Shown here: positions 1 through 8,697 of the stretch, in pieces | Numbering within the stretch: the first letter of the stretch is position 1 | Layout: each line of letters starts with the position of its first letter | Source of the DNA: Bacillota bacterium | GTDB lineage: Bacteria > Bacillota > Clostridia > Christensenellales > CAG-138 | Reading direction: 5' to 3' | Length of the DNA stretch: 34,410 bases | NCBI GenBank assembly: GCA_023435025.1 | Contig: JAEYSE010000010.1 | Span: 1-34,410, forward strand | Notes under the pieces: model-generated | What the model was told of the DNA's origin: nothing | What the model saw: only the letters and a program-made list of their open reading frames with translations | Databases searched by the model: none | Made by a program: the position numbers and the translations under genes

Positions 1-1640
1 TGTCTATGCCCAGTGTTTTTCCGGTGACGTTGCTGGTACCGCTCAGGATCGTGACCGCTATCGCCGCTGGCTTGACAGTGACTTCCATGCTGTCCGAAAT
101 ACCGCTGCCATCCGCAGCTGTGGCCGTAATAGTGACCGTCTGCGTGCCTGTGACCTTCCTTGCGATCACCCTGCCGGCGCTGACCGTGGCTACGGTTGTG
201 TCGGAACTGCTCCATAAAACGCTCTTGCTGGTCGCGTCGGCAGGGCCGACCGCCGCCGTGCGCTGTATGCTCCTGCCGGCTGCAACTTCTGCAGGGCCGG
301 TGATGGTGATATCCTTCACCAGCTTGGCGACATTGATGGTAACTGTAGATTTTACACCTGTCCCGTCCTTAGCGGTTGCGGTGATGATAGCTTTGCCCTG
401 TGCAATGCCTGTAACAAGGCCGTCCTGCATGATGGTGGCCACCTTGGCGTTGCTGGTCGTCCACAGAATTCCCTGCCCGGCGTCGAGCGGTGCAACCTCT
501 GCGGTGAGTTGCATTGTCTTATTAACCGCCGCAATGTCTATGCCCAGTGTTTTTCCGGTGACGTTGCTGTCGCCGTTCAGGATTGTAACCGCCATCGCCG
601 CTGGCTTAACGGTGACTTCCATGCTATCCGAAATGCCACTGCCATCCGTAGCTGTGGCCGTAATAGTGACCGCCTGCGTGCCTGTGACATTCTTTGCGAT
701 CACCCTGCCGGAAGTGACCGTCGCCACGTTCGGGTTGGAACTGCTCCATGAAACGCTCTTGTTGTTCGCGTCGGCGGGGCCGACCACCGCCGTGAGCTGT
801 ATGTACCTCCCCGCAGCAACTTCTGAGGAGCCTGTGATGTTGATGGATTTCACCATCGTGGTGACATTGATATTGACGATCGCTTTTACACCGCTGCCGT
901 CCGTGGCCGTAGCCGTAATGGTGGCGGTACCCTTGGAGAGGCCGGTTACGAGCCCATCCTGTGTAACGGTTGCCACTCCGATGCTGCTGCTCGACCAGAC
1001 TATGCCCTGTGACGCATCATCCGGCTTCACAACGGCTGAGAGCTGTATTGTCTTGTTTTCAGCTGCAAGGTCTATTCCCAACGTCTTTCCAGTGACGCTG
1101 CTGTCGCCGTTCAGGATCGTAACCGCCATCGCCGCTGGCTTAACGGTGACTTCCATGCTGTCTGAAATACCGCTGCCATCCGCAGCTGTGGCCGTGATGG
1201 TGACCGTCTGCGTACCAGTGACCGCCTTTGCTGTCACCCTGCCGGAAGTGACCGTGGCCACGTTCGGGTTGGAACTGCTCCATGAAACGCTCTTGTTGTT
1301 CGCGTCGGCGGGGCCGACCACCGCCGTGAGCTGTATGTACCTCCCCGCAGCAACTTCTGAGGAGCCTGTGATTTTGATGGATTTTACCATTGTGGCGACA
1401 TTGATGTTGACGATCGCTTTTATGCCGCTACCATCCGTGGCCGTAGCCGCAATGGTGGCGGTACCCTTGGAGAGGCCAGTTACGAGCCCATCCTGTGTAA
1501 CGGTTGCCACCCCGATGCTGCTGCTCGACCAGACTATGCCCTGTGACGCATCATCCGGCTTCACAACGGCTGAGAGCTGTATTGTCTTGTTTTCGGCTGC
1601 AAGGTCTATTCCCAGCGTTTGCCCGGTTACCGCGCTCCCG
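1..1640 (-). repeat. Tandem 534-bp repeat encoding paired Big_2 domains
   Basis: The same sequence landmark (tctatKccca) recurs at positions 3, 537, 1071 and 1605, exactly 534 bp apart, so the repeat unit is 178 codons, or two Ig-like domains. There are three full units and the start of a fourth. Units two and three are nearly identical over long stretches (for example 725-839 versus 1259-1373), while the first unit is more diverged. The exact period preserves the reading frame. The array continues beyond the left edge. Confidence 0.92.
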
Positions 1641-4600
1641 TCCCTGGATATGATGACAGATGCAGCAACTGGTTTGACCGTGATTTCATAGGTATCGGAT
1701 ACTCCGGAATTATCCGTCGCTTTGGCAGTAATGGTGACTGTTCTTGTGCCGGGCACGCTTTTTGCGGTCACTTTTCCTCCGATGACAGTAGCGATGGTTT
1801 GATCGGAGCTCAGCCAGGAAAGTGTCTTATTTCCGGCATTGGCCGGAAGGATTGCGGCTGATAGCTGTATGCTCTTGCCTGCGGCAACTTCCTGCGGGCC
1901 GGAGATAACGATGGATTCTACCGGCTGTGCAAGAGTCCTTACGGGCAGCGCATCGCTGACGGGGCTTGCGGTATAATCCGCAGTTGCCGGTTTGTATAGG
2001 TAGAAATAATACGCTGTGTAAGGCGTAAGGCCTGTAAATACATTGCTGTCCTGCCAGCCTGCGGCGCTGATTGCCGGTATTGCGGAACTGGTGGTACAAA
2101 TATACTTTGCGGACGGTACGGGCTGTAAAACGACAGAGGTATGCGTTGACATTTGCAGCACTGGCTTGGCCGGTTTGGTGGGTGTGGCCTTTGCAACGGC
2201 TGCGGTAGGTGGGCTGAAGATAGGGTCATACCCCAGCACGGTGACGCTCACTGTTATACGCTTTCCGGCTATGCCTTGGCCGGCAGGAATCGTATATGTG
2301 GAAGAGGTTGCTCCCGAAATTGCGTTGCCGTTCGCGTACCACTGGTAAAACAGGGTGCCTGCGGTGAACCCGGTTGCTTTTGCCGTAAGCATGCTGCCTA
2401 TCGTAGGTGTGCCCGCGATGCTGACAGTGCCAGGAGAGTAATAATAGATGCTGTCTGCATTCGCACCGACGATTTTGCCGTATTGACCAATATTGACGTA
2501 GGCATATTGATCGCACTGTCCCCATCCATCCAGACTGAGCGTCCCGATAATGGCCGTCTGACTGCCGTTGTGCATGATAAGGCTGGAATAGGAAGCGAAA
2601 TTCAGCGTGCTGTATCGTGATATGAAGAGATAGCCATACTGGCGTAACTCGCAGCCGGATGCTACGTTCATCAGACAACTATCCTCGTCGTCTACACCGA
2701 CATACAGGTTGCTGCCCGGGTAAAGCGTAACCTTGGCGCCGTTTTGCAGCCTGAGTTCGCTGCCATACCATAGCTGGAGACTACTTTTGGCGTCCATTAC
2801 AATATTGCCGCCGTCGGCGAGCAGTGTACCGTCTTGCAGATAAATTCTGCCCTTTGCGTATAAGGTTGCTCCGTTACGGATTATGAGTTCGCCGTGAACA
2901 GCACTCGGGCTGGAAAGGATGTCTAATATGGCGTTGCTTGGCAAATCGAGATCATCAGTAACTGCTATGCTGTCCAAAATATGAATAAAGCAATTCGTAT
3001 TTGGATCGTTTTCTGCCGCCTCCACCGCGTCGTTCAGCTCATTAACGGTAAAGACTTGTGTATGGCGTCGATGAAATACGAATTGGCTTGGAATTCCTTC
3101 CACAACGCCGCCTTCATTGGTAACGCCGATGCGGGTAGACGTGCCTTGCGAATAGCTTGCAGGGGAAACCACTTGTAATACCCCATAGTTATTGATAACA
3201 CCATTGTTTATAAGCTTTGAATAAGTGCCGCTGACCATAAGTGTTCCAGTAGACGCGATTTCTGCTTCTGTCATCTGGGAAATAGTTAGCTTACTGCCAG
3301 ACAATACGGAAGCCATCCCGTCAATATATAGGCGTCCGTCGACCGAAATCGTGCCTCCGTTCTGGGCGGTAAGCGATCCCGTATCGAATACATACAGCAC
3401 GGAATATTGTGCAGCGTTTGCATCATCCACAATATTCAGGCTGCCGCTCACGATAAGGCTGTTGCCGTCGCTTACCGAGACCCATCCGGTAGAGCTGAGT
3501 TGGTATCCCCTGGGAATAATAAGATCGCCCCCGGAAACGATGAGAGTGGCGTAAGTGGGCACTGCGATATTGCCGGAAAGCTGGATGTTGCCGGAAAGGG
3601 AGATGTAATACTGGTTGTTGACCGCATCGTCCAAATTTGCCTGCACCAGAGCCGCTTGAAGTTCCGTATATGTCGAAACGGTAAGGTTATGGTTGTTGAG
3701 CACCAAGGTTGAGTCGATACCCGACACCGTTCCGTCCTCGCTGATGATAAGATAGTTGCTGGCCGAAGGATCTTCCTCATAAGTGGCAGGAGCTTGTACC
3801 TGCAGCGTCCCGCCATAAACATAGATTACCCCATCGTTGATTAACTTGGAACCTGTGTCCGATATGGCGACAAGGCCGGGGGCACCTGTTTCCTGTATGA
3901 TGTTGAGCTCTCCGTCTTCATAAAGCCTGCATATACCGCCGCTGCGTACTTCAAGTAGACCATTGTCCCATACATTGACGTATGCAGTTGAGGCTGCGCT
4001 GGCCTTGGCCGAGTCATTGCTGAAATCGGACATGGCGCTAACAGCATCCGCCTGTTCGCGGATGGCCGATAGTGCGCCATCTGGCTCCGGCTTGCTGCCG
4101 TCATCCATAGCGGGCTTGCTGCCGTCGGGTAAAATCACAAACTCCTCTTTGCTTGGGGCGGCTTGTGCGGATACCCTGCCTGATGGCGATAGGGCCGAAC
4201 CGATTTCCAGTATACCCCCCGCTGCCGCGAAAGTCCCGTATATCTGTATATCCCCCGACGGAACGCTCAGAGTCACAGCCGAGGCAATCTGTAGCGTAAC
4301 ACCGGCGTTGACATAAAGTGAGCTACCTTCCGGTACTGTGATATTGGCGGTAACGGTTATAGACGTCGCCTGCACATCGGCAAGCGCTGCCTCCAGCTCT
4401 TCCCATGTTGTAATATTACTGTACGCAGCCAGTGTCTGCATTTCACCCAGCAGAGCCGGATCAAGGTCTGAAGGCGTTTCTACAGTGGGCTCATCACTGG
4501 TCGGCTCTTCACCGGTCGGCTCTTCACCGGTTGGCTCTTCACCGGTCGGCTCCTCACCGGTCGGCTCCTCACCGGTCGGCTCCTCACCAGTTGGTTCTTC

Positions 4601-4825
4601 ACCGGTCGGCTCCTCGCCGGTTGGCTCTTCACCGTTCGGCTCCTCACCAGCAGGATCTTCACTCGTGGTGTAATCAGTTTGCCCATCCCCCGAAGGGTAT
4701 TCCAAGCCAATAGCCTGCGGCACTTTCCCGACAACCTCACTCTCGCCCTGCGCAAAAGCAGCAGCCGGCAGCATGCTGAACACAAGCAATACTGACAATA
4801 CTGCACAGATAAGGCGCTTTTTCAT
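1..4825 (-). CDS. Large secreted surface protein with Ig-like (Big_2) repeats, partial
   Basis: The gene starts at ATG 4825 behind a G-rich ribosome site (TGGGGGTAAATGT) and stays open for 1608 codons to the window edge, so the C-terminus is missing. The N-terminus is a Sec signal peptide: MKKR, a hydrophobic core, then AAAFAQ. Residues about 53-113 are an acidic GEEPT pentapeptide spacer. Residues about 120-790 are rich in short beta-strand-like repeats (alternating V, I, L, G, S, N), resembling a right-handed beta-helix; this is an inference. Residues about 797-869 match the YQWY-type Ig-like domain, and about 874-961 resemble a fibronectin-III-like module. From about 967 onward, Big_2 domains of about 89 residues repeat (pattern: I.I.G...V..G..IQL.A.V.P.DA....V.WSSS....ATV). 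The likely role is a cell-surface adhesin or wall protein. The anchor (LPxTG, SLH or other) would lie outside the window. The family is clear but the ligand cannot be told. Confidence 0.88.
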   Translation of the reverse strand, partial: MKKRLICAVLSVLLVFSMLPAAAFAQGESEVVGKVPQAIGLEYPSGDGQTDYTTSEDPAGEEPNGEEPTGEEPTGEEPTGEEPTGEEPTGEEPTGEEPTGEEPTGEEPTSDEPTVETPSDLDPALLGEMQTLAAYSNITTWEELEAALADVQATSITVTANITVPEGSSLYVNAGVTLQIASAVTLSVPSGDIQIYGTFAAAGGILEIGSALSPSGRVSAQAAPSKEEFVILPDGSKPAMDDGSKPEPDGALSAIREQADAVSAMSDFSNDSAKASAASTAYVNVWDNGLLEVRSGGICRLYEDGELNIIQETGAPGLVAISDTGSKLINDGVIYVYGGTLQVQAPATYEEDPSASNYLIISEDGTVSGIDSTLVLNNHNLTVSTYTELQAALVQANLDDAVNNQYYISLSGNIQLSGNIAVPTYATLIVSGGDLIIPRGYQLSSTGWVSVSDGNSLIVSGSLNIVDDANAAQYSVLYVFDTGSLTAQNGGTISVDGRLYIDGMASVLSGSKLTISQMTEAEIASTGTLMVSGTYSKLINNGVINNYGVLQVVSPASYSQGTSTRIGVTNEGGVVEGIPSQFVFHRRHTQVFTVNELNDAVEAAENDPNTNCFIHILDSIAVTDDLDLPSNAILDILSSPSAVHGELIIRNGATLYAKGRIYLQDGTLLADGGNIVMDAKSSLQLWYGSELRLQNGAKVTLYPGSNLYVGVDDEDSCLMNVASGCELRQYGYLFISRYSTLNFASYSSLIMHNGSQTAIIGTLSLDGWGQCDQYAYVNIGQYGKIVGANADSIYYYSPGTVSIAGTPTIGSMLTAKATGFTAGTLFYQWYANGNAISGATSSTYTIPAGQGIAGKRITVSVTVLGYDPIFSPPTAAVAKATPTKPAKPVLQMSTHTSVVLQPVPSAKYICTTSSAIPAISAAGWQDSNVFTGLTPYTAYYFYLYKPATADYTASPVSDALPVRTLAQPVESIVISGPQEVAAGKSIQLSAAILPANAGNKTLSWLSSDQTIATVIGGKVTAKSVPGTRTVTITAKATDNSGVSDTYEITVKPVAASVIISRDGSAVTGQTLGIDLAAENKTIQLSAVVKPDDASQGIVWSSSSIGVATVTQDGLVTGLSKGTATIAATATDGSGIKAIVNINVATMVKSIKITGSSEVAAGRYIQLTAVVGPADANNKSVSWSSSNPNVATVTSGRVTAKAVTGTQTVTITATAADGSGISDSMEVTVKPAAMAVTILNGDSSVTGKTLGIDLAAENKTIQLSAVVKPDDASQGIVWSSSSIGVATVTQDGLVTGLSKGTATITATATDGSGVKAIVNINVTTMVKSINITGSSEVAAGRYIQLTAVVGPADANNKSVSWSSSNPNVATVTSGRVIAKNVTGTQAVTITATATDGSGISDSMEVTVKPAAMAVTILNGDSNVTGKTLGIDIAAVNKTMQLTAEVAPLDAGQGILWTTSNAKVATIMQDGLVTGIAQGKAIITATAKDGTGVKSTVTINVAKLVKDITITGPAEVAAGRSIQRTAAVGPADATSKSVLWSSSDTTVATVSAGRVIARKVTGTQTVTITATAADGSGISDSMEVTVKPAAIAVTILSGTSNVTGKTLGID
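4488..4667 (-). repeat. Twelve 15-bp units encoding a GEEPT pentapeptide spacer
   Basis: Twelve consecutive 15-bp units run from 4488 to 4667 (plus-strand form ggctcYtcaccggtY, with degenerate end units). On the minus strand they encode G-E-E-P-T repeats directly after the signal-peptide region. An acidic proline-rich stretch of this kind usually acts as an extended stalk or wall-spanning spacer in surface proteins. Copy number in such short perfect repeats can change by slippage without losing frame. Confidence 0.9.
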
Positions 4826-5100
4826 ACATTTACCCCCAAAAACGAATTACAGGAATGTGTGAATAGTATAAGGAAATCAAGGAAATATCTGCATTGATCG
4901 GATATGGATAAATGATAACAATATTTATAGAAGACTTCAAGAAAGATATGAGGCTATTTATGTAGATTTGTATTAAAGGTATTCTAACAAAACGCCCCAT
5001 ATCAGAGTGTTTTGTGTATAATCCGCGTGGTGCGCGCGCATATATTCCGACACCACAGCCCCAAAAATGAAGTGATGTGTGCAGCAAGTCGCGAGTGTTT
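4826..5100 (-). promoter_or_regulatory. Upstream region of the surface-protein gene
   Basis: This 275-bp gap separates the stop of the sugar kinase from the start of the surface protein, both on the minus strand. It is A+T-rich close to the surface-protein start. A possible -10 (TATACT, plus-strand positions 4865-4870) lies about 40 bp upstream of the start, with only a weak -35 (TGCAGA) at 17 bp. A GTGGTG/CACCAC inverted pair with an 18-nt loop lies near 5035-5060 but has no T-run. The promoter call is tentative. Confidence 0.3.
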
Positions 5101-6075
5101 TCAGAGAAAGTAGTCATTCAGATGGCCGTAGGCTTCCTCGCAAGGCCCGCAATTCATTCGGTCAAGGGCCAGAAGAAGAGCGCCGGCAGCCGGAGGATAT
5201 GGGCTCTTAACGAAATAGGCTTCTGGCAACAGCGTGTGAATTTCCAGCAGCATTGCATCGGCAAAGGTCGGGTTTGATCCATTGAACAGGCTGCCGCCAA
5301 TGACGACGGGCACCGGTATGCCTTTAATTCCTGATTGACGAATGACGCCGTTAAAGAGTTGCCCTTGGGTTCTTCCCATCTGTTTGAGAATTTCAAGGCA
5401 AACCTCATCCCCTTCATTCGCCAGTTCGAAGACCAACGGTGGAATTCGGTTATATTCTTCGAGGCTTAGTTGATCAACAGGAAAAAGCCGACCAAGGAGA
5501 TCCAATGGATTATCGTAGCCAAAGAGCATCGGCAGACGCGTGGTCAGTAGCGTTGGTTTATAGGTCAGCTCATCCGCTCTGAACATATAGTGCAACGCCT
5601 CAATGGCCATATCGTGACCGCCTCCGTAACCACCCACTTCATAGGACAGCGACCGGAGTATGAAACGGTGCCCGTCAGGGCGCGTAACCCCGGCATTGCT
5701 GCCTGTACCGCAGATGATCACTGCACCCCAAGGCTGATGGAGACCGCTGCGCATGATTGCCCATACATCGTTTGTCACTTCATAACAAGCACCGGGAAGA
5801 CATTCGGCGGCAACTTCATTTAAAATCTTGAAATCTAACGGAAGGTCCGCACCTGATAGAGCAAGCATGGCAAAGCCCAGCTGGTCCTTTTTCAGGCTGG
5901 CTGCCTTGAGTAAATTGTGTATCACGGATTCAAGGATCTGATAGGTTGCCTTCCTTCCGATGCTATGATAATTGGAGCCGGAAGTGGTATATTCCGCGAG
6001 TATCCGGCCAGTGTGGTCAGAGAGTAGGCCTTTTGTCTTGGAGGATCCGCCGTCAATACCGATTAAGTAACTCAT
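5101..6075 (-). CDS. BadF/BadG/BcrA/BcrD-family sugar kinase (N-acetylglucosamine kinase-like)
   Basis: This is a 324-residue protein of the acetate-kinase/Hsp70/hexokinase fold. The phosphate-1 motif is D8-GGSSKT-14, followed by a likely catalytic Asp in VTND-103 and the phosphate-2/adenosine motif G123-TGSNAG-129; a late GGSLFNGS fits the second adenosine loop. Length and motifs match the N-acetylglucosamine kinase branch of the BadF ATPase family, which phosphorylates amino sugars or related sugars at O6 using ATP. The start ATG follows AGAGGAAA at good spacing, 16 bp after the stop of the GH4 gene, so the two genes form one transcript. The neighbour suggests it produces a 6-phosphorylated sugar or disaccharide for the glycosidase, or salvages the released sugar. 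The substrate is an inference. Confidence 0.8.
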   Translation of the reverse strand: MSYLIGIDGGSSKTKGLLSDHTGRILAEYTTSGSNYHSIGRKATYQILESVIHNLLKAASLKKDQLGFAMLALSGADLPLDFKILNEVAAECLPGACYEVTNDVWAIMRSGLHQPWGAVIICGTGSNAGVTRPDGHRFILRSLSYEVGGYGGGHDMAIEALHYMFRADELTYKPTLLTTRLPMLFGYDNPLDLLGRLFPVDQLSLEEYNRIPPLVFELANEGDEVCLEILKQMGRTQGQLFNGVIRQSGIKGIPVPVVIGGSLFNGSNPTFADAMLLEIHTLLPEAYFVKSPYPPAAGALLLALDRMNCGPCEEAYGHLNDYFL

Positions 6076-6091
6076 GGAATTTCCTCTGCTG

Positions 6092-7402
6092 TTAACAATA
6101 GTAGCCTAGATACTTGGCGTGCGCTTCCCAAAGCGCGTCAAATACCTTTAGGGCTTTGATGGAATCGTGAGCGAGCGGATGCGCGATAAGCGCCTGCTGG
6201 GCCAGACGACGATCTCTATTGAGTGCAGCTGATACTGCGAGGGATTCATATGACTTGACATGCTGTATCAGCCCCCGGACTTGCGGGGGAAGCGTTATTT
6301 TCCCAATAGGAACCGCCCCATTTTTGTCCACCCTGCAGTTGACTTCAATTACAGCATCCTCCGGAAGTTCGGGTATGGCAGAACCGTTTCGGACATTGAC
6401 CGTTAAAATGCAGCCGGTACTATAGGCGATCGCTTCCACAATCTGCAGGGCGGCTTCTGAATAGAGCGAGCCTCCGCGCCGTTTCAACTCTTCGGGTATT
6501 GACGTGAGCTCCGGGTCCCGGTACAGATCAAAAAGAAGTTTCTCTGTAGCCATCACTTCATTCGCACGGCTTCCTTTCCCGTTTTGCAGCCCCTCAAGCT
6601 CCTCTTTGAGCTGTTGATCCTCGCAGAAATAGTAAGCCAAATACGGGCAGGGGATCAAGCCGATTGCTTCGATAACTGCCCCGGGGTTTTCCAACTGTTG
6701 TATATTCGGGACGATGGATGACATGAGTTCAATAGGATGTTTCAGAAGAGCTTCGGTGTAATCCTCATGGTCGTCCCAAACCCTTGTTATGAATGATAAA
6801 TGATTGATTCCCACGTAATCGAAGTTGAGACACTCGACTGGTATTGACAGAATGCTTGCGAGTTCGTGTTTCATGTTGATTGGAATGTTGCACAGACCGA
6901 TGCAGCGGATGTTCGTTACCTTTTGGACGGCTTGTGTAACCATTCCAGCAGGATTGGTAAAGTTGATAAGGATAGCTTCGGGGCATAGGTGCTCCATTTT
7001 TTTTGCAATCTCGATGACCACGGGCATGGTGCGCAGCCCCAAAAACAAACCTCCGGCCCCCGTAGTTTCCTGGCCGATCAGGCCGAAGCGATTGGGGATC
7101 TGTTCATCCAAAGCGCGCGCATTAAGCCCCCCAACCCGTATCTGATTCAATACGAAATCCGCGCCGGACAGGGCGGATTCTATATCCAGTGTCCATGACA
7201 AACGGGTAGCAATGCTGTGCTTCTGAAACATCCGCAATCCCAAGGCGCCGATTGCCTCAAGCTTTCGAATACCTTCTGGTATATCTACCAGTACGATCTC
7301 TGCTACCGCAAGCCGGGATTTTCTGGTGACAAAGCCGTAAAGAAGCTCTGGCGTATAGCTGCTGCCCCCGCCTATAACAACAATTTTATGAATGTCTGAC
7401 AT
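6092..7402 (-). CDS. Glycoside hydrolase family 4, 6-phospho-beta-glucosidase-like
   Basis: This is a 436-residue GH4 enzyme. The N-terminal Rossmann motif IVVIGGGSSYTPEL (residues 7-20) binds NAD. The metal-binding Cys171 lies in GLCNIP and His201 in INHLSF, the same residue numbers I recall for 6-phospho-beta-glucosidases of the family. NQIRVGG and ETTGAGG are also typical. GH4 enzymes use NAD and a divalent metal (usually Mn) to cleave 6-phospho-glycosides by oxidation, elimination and reduction. The protein is intracellular with no signal peptide. It is first in a two-gene operon with the BadF kinase and faces a LacI repressor. The start ATG 7402 follows GGGGG. No PTS gene is seen nearby. 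The exact glycoside (beta-glucoside, cellobiose or an amino-sugar disaccharide) cannot be decided. Confidence 0.88.
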   Translation of the reverse strand: MSDIHKIVVIGGGSSYTPELLYGFVTRKSRLAVAEIVLVDIPEGIRKLEAIGALGLRMFQKHSIATRLSWTLDIESALSGADFVLNQIRVGGLNARALDEQIPNRFGLIGQETTGAGGLFLGLRTMPVVIEIAKKMEHLCPEAILINFTNPAGMVTQAVQKVTNIRCIGLCNIPINMKHELASILSIPVECLNFDYVGINHLSFITRVWDDHEDYTEALLKHPIELMSSIVPNIQQLENPGAVIEAIGLIPCPYLAYYFCEDQQLKEELEGLQNGKGSRANEVMATEKLLFDLYRDPELTSIPEELKRRGGSLYSEAALQIVEAIAYSTGCILTVNVRNGSAIPELPEDAVIEVNCRVDKNGAVPIGKITLPPQVRGLIQHVKSYESLAVSAALNRDRRLAQQALIAHPLAHDSIKALKVFDALWEAHAKYLGYYC

Positions 7403-7419
7403 CGGATTGCCCCCATAAA

Positions 7420-7437
7420 AGTTTAAGCGGTTTCATT
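7420..7437. promoter_or_regulatory. LacI-type operator O1 over the GH4 transcription start
   Basis: The site fits AGTnnAAnCGnTTnnACT with one mismatch (ATT at the right end). It has the central CG usual for LacI/GalR-family operators. It overlaps the -10 and the inferred start point of the GH4 promoter, a classic repression position. Confidence 0.6.
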
Positions 7438-7463
7438 TTAACACTGAATACAAAAACTTACAA
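7435..7463 (-). promoter_or_regulatory. Putative promoter of the GH4-kinase operon
   Basis: Read on the minus strand, TTGTAA (7463-7458) and TAAAAT (7440-7435) are separated by exactly 17 bp, giving 4/6 and 5/6 matches to the sigma-A consensus. Transcription would start near 7428, in the middle of the operator at 7420-7437 and about 26 nt before the GH4 start. Confidence 0.6.
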
Positions 7464-7583
7464 GAATAATATGGATGGTTCTTTGAAGCAATAAAATAGC
7501 CGAGTATAGCGTCAACTTCGGCAGGTATTTATATTCGTGTTGGTTTGTTGCGAAAATAAACAATCCCTAAACCTAACATCAAT

Positions 7584-7601
7584 AGTATAACCGATTTAAC
7601 T
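7584..7601. promoter_or_regulatory. LacI-type operator O2, upstream copy
   Basis: A perfect match to the pattern AGTnnAAnCGnTTnnACT, nearly identical to the operator at 7658 (16 of 18 bases). Its centre is 74 bp from that site, close to seven helical turns, which would allow DNA looping by a repressor with more than one DNA-binding head. Confidence 0.6.
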
Positions 7602-7636
7602 ATATGCGAATTAATTCGATAAAAGTGACCATTTCC

Positions 7637-7665
7637 TGTACAAGAACCAATGCTGATAGTATAAT
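7637..7665 (+). promoter_or_regulatory. Putative promoter of the LacI-family gene
   Basis: TGTACA (7637-7642, 4/6) and a perfect TATAAT (7660-7665) are 17 bp apart, placing the start near 7672, about 24 nt before the GTG start. The -10 lies within the operator at 7658-7675, so autoregulation is likely. Confidence 0.6.
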
Positions 7666-7675
7666 CGCTTTAACT
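7658..7675. promoter_or_regulatory. LacI-type operator O3 over the repressor's own promoter
   Basis: A perfect match to AGTnnAAnCGnTTnnACT, centred at 7666/7667 and overlapping the TATAAT of the repressor promoter. With the sites at 7420 and 7584 it forms a three-operator set in one intergenic region. Confidence 0.65.
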
Positions 7676-7695
7676 AAACTTAATGGAGTCAGTCA

Positions 7696-8697
7696 GTGAA
7701 AGCAAGCATTTACGACGTAGCAAGGCAGGCCGGAGTATCTGTGGTTACGGTTTCCAGGGTAATCAATGGCGTGAAAACTGTGAGGGCATCCAGCAAGGAA
7801 AAGGTGTTTCATGCGATTGAAACGCTGGGATATCAGCCCAGCGCCGCTGCCAGAAGCTTAGCCAAAGGCAGAACGAACGTCATCGGTATGCTGGTTCCGG
7901 GTTTGATGGACCCGTTTTTGATGGGTGTAGTAAAAACCGCTGACCGGGCGCTTCAGCAAGAAGGGATGTTTTTAGCGCTTTCGGTTCTTGAGTCTGAAGA
8001 AAAGGAGCCTGCAGAATGGGCAAATTTTCTGTTCCAGGAGGATCGGGTAGATGGCATCCTGTTGCTAACGCCGGTCAACGAACGAGCCTGTGTGGAACAG
8101 CTGAAGCTTAAGCAAATCCCATTTGTCATCATCGACAATCAGCTGTATCCATATACGGAGCTTTCGGTTGTCGTAGACAACTATTTGGGAGGATACGAAG
8201 CCGGTAAAGCGTTCATAGAGACGGGGCACAAACAGATTGCGCATATTGGCGGCCCCGAGGACATTCAGTCGGCAAACGAGCGTTGCAGCGGGTTCTTGAA
8301 GGCGCTGGAGGAAGTTGGCCTGGAACCGTTTGGGCTTACCCGCGGTGAATTTTCGGTGGAGGCGGGAATTCGGTTTGTAAAGGAAACCATCTCCAACGGA
8401 ACGCTGCCCGATGCGATTTTTACAGCAGATGACTATATTGCCTTCGGGGTTATAGATGCCCTAAGGCATGCCGGTTTCTCAGTACCCGAGGATGTGTCCG
8501 TCATTGGTTTTGACGACCATCCGTTCGGCAGTAGTTTGAGGCCCAGGTTGACTACCTTTGCCCAGCCGGCAGAGGAACTTGGCGAAACTGCCGTGGCTAT
8601 GCTGATGCAGCGTATTCGCGGTGAGAGTAAGCGGCATTCCGTTACAAAGATGCCGCCCAAGCTCATCTGGCGGGAATCCGTAAAAGAGCGTATTTAA
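7696..8697 (+). CDS. LacI/GalR-family transcriptional repressor
   Basis: This is a 333-residue regulator starting at GTG 7696 behind TGGAG. Residues about 3-50 are the LacI helix-turn-helix (IYDVARQAGVSVVTVSRVIN) with the hinge helix around PSAAARSLA. Residues about 60-330 are a periplasmic-binding-protein-like effector domain; VIGMLVPGLMDPF starts it and VSVIGFDDHPFGSSLRP is the usual late motif. It is divergent from the GH4-kinase operon and almost certainly represses it, sensing a sugar or sugar phosphate. It probably also represses itself through the operators at 7584 and 7658. The effector is unknown. No clear terminator follows. Confidence 0.93.
   Translation: MKASIYDVARQAGVSVVTVSRVINGVKTVRASSKEKVFHAIETLGYQPSAAARSLAKGRTNVIGMLVPGLMDPFLMGVVKTADRALQQEGMFLALSVLESEEKEPAEWANFLFQEDRVDGILLLTPVNERACVEQLKLKQIPFVIIDNQLYPYTELSVVVDNYLGGYEAGKAFIETGHKQIAHIGGPEDIQSANERCSGFLKALEEVGLEPFGLTRGEFSVEAGIRFVKETISNGTLPDAIFTADDYIAFGVIDALRHAGFSVPEDVSVIGFDDHPFGSSLRPRLTTFAQPAEELGETAVAMLMQRIRGESKRHSVTKMPPKLIWRESVKERI

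Noticed and set aside
6..1691. Plus-strand open frame of 561 codons
   Set aside because: It runs antisense to the Big_2 repeats and repeats with the same 534-bp period. The minus-strand frame has a signal peptide, recognisable domains and a proper start, so the plus frame is a composition shadow.
4830..5117. Minus-strand frame of 95 codons upstream of the surface protein
   Set aside because: It starts inside the kinase stop region, has a biased A+T-driven composition and no ribosome site.
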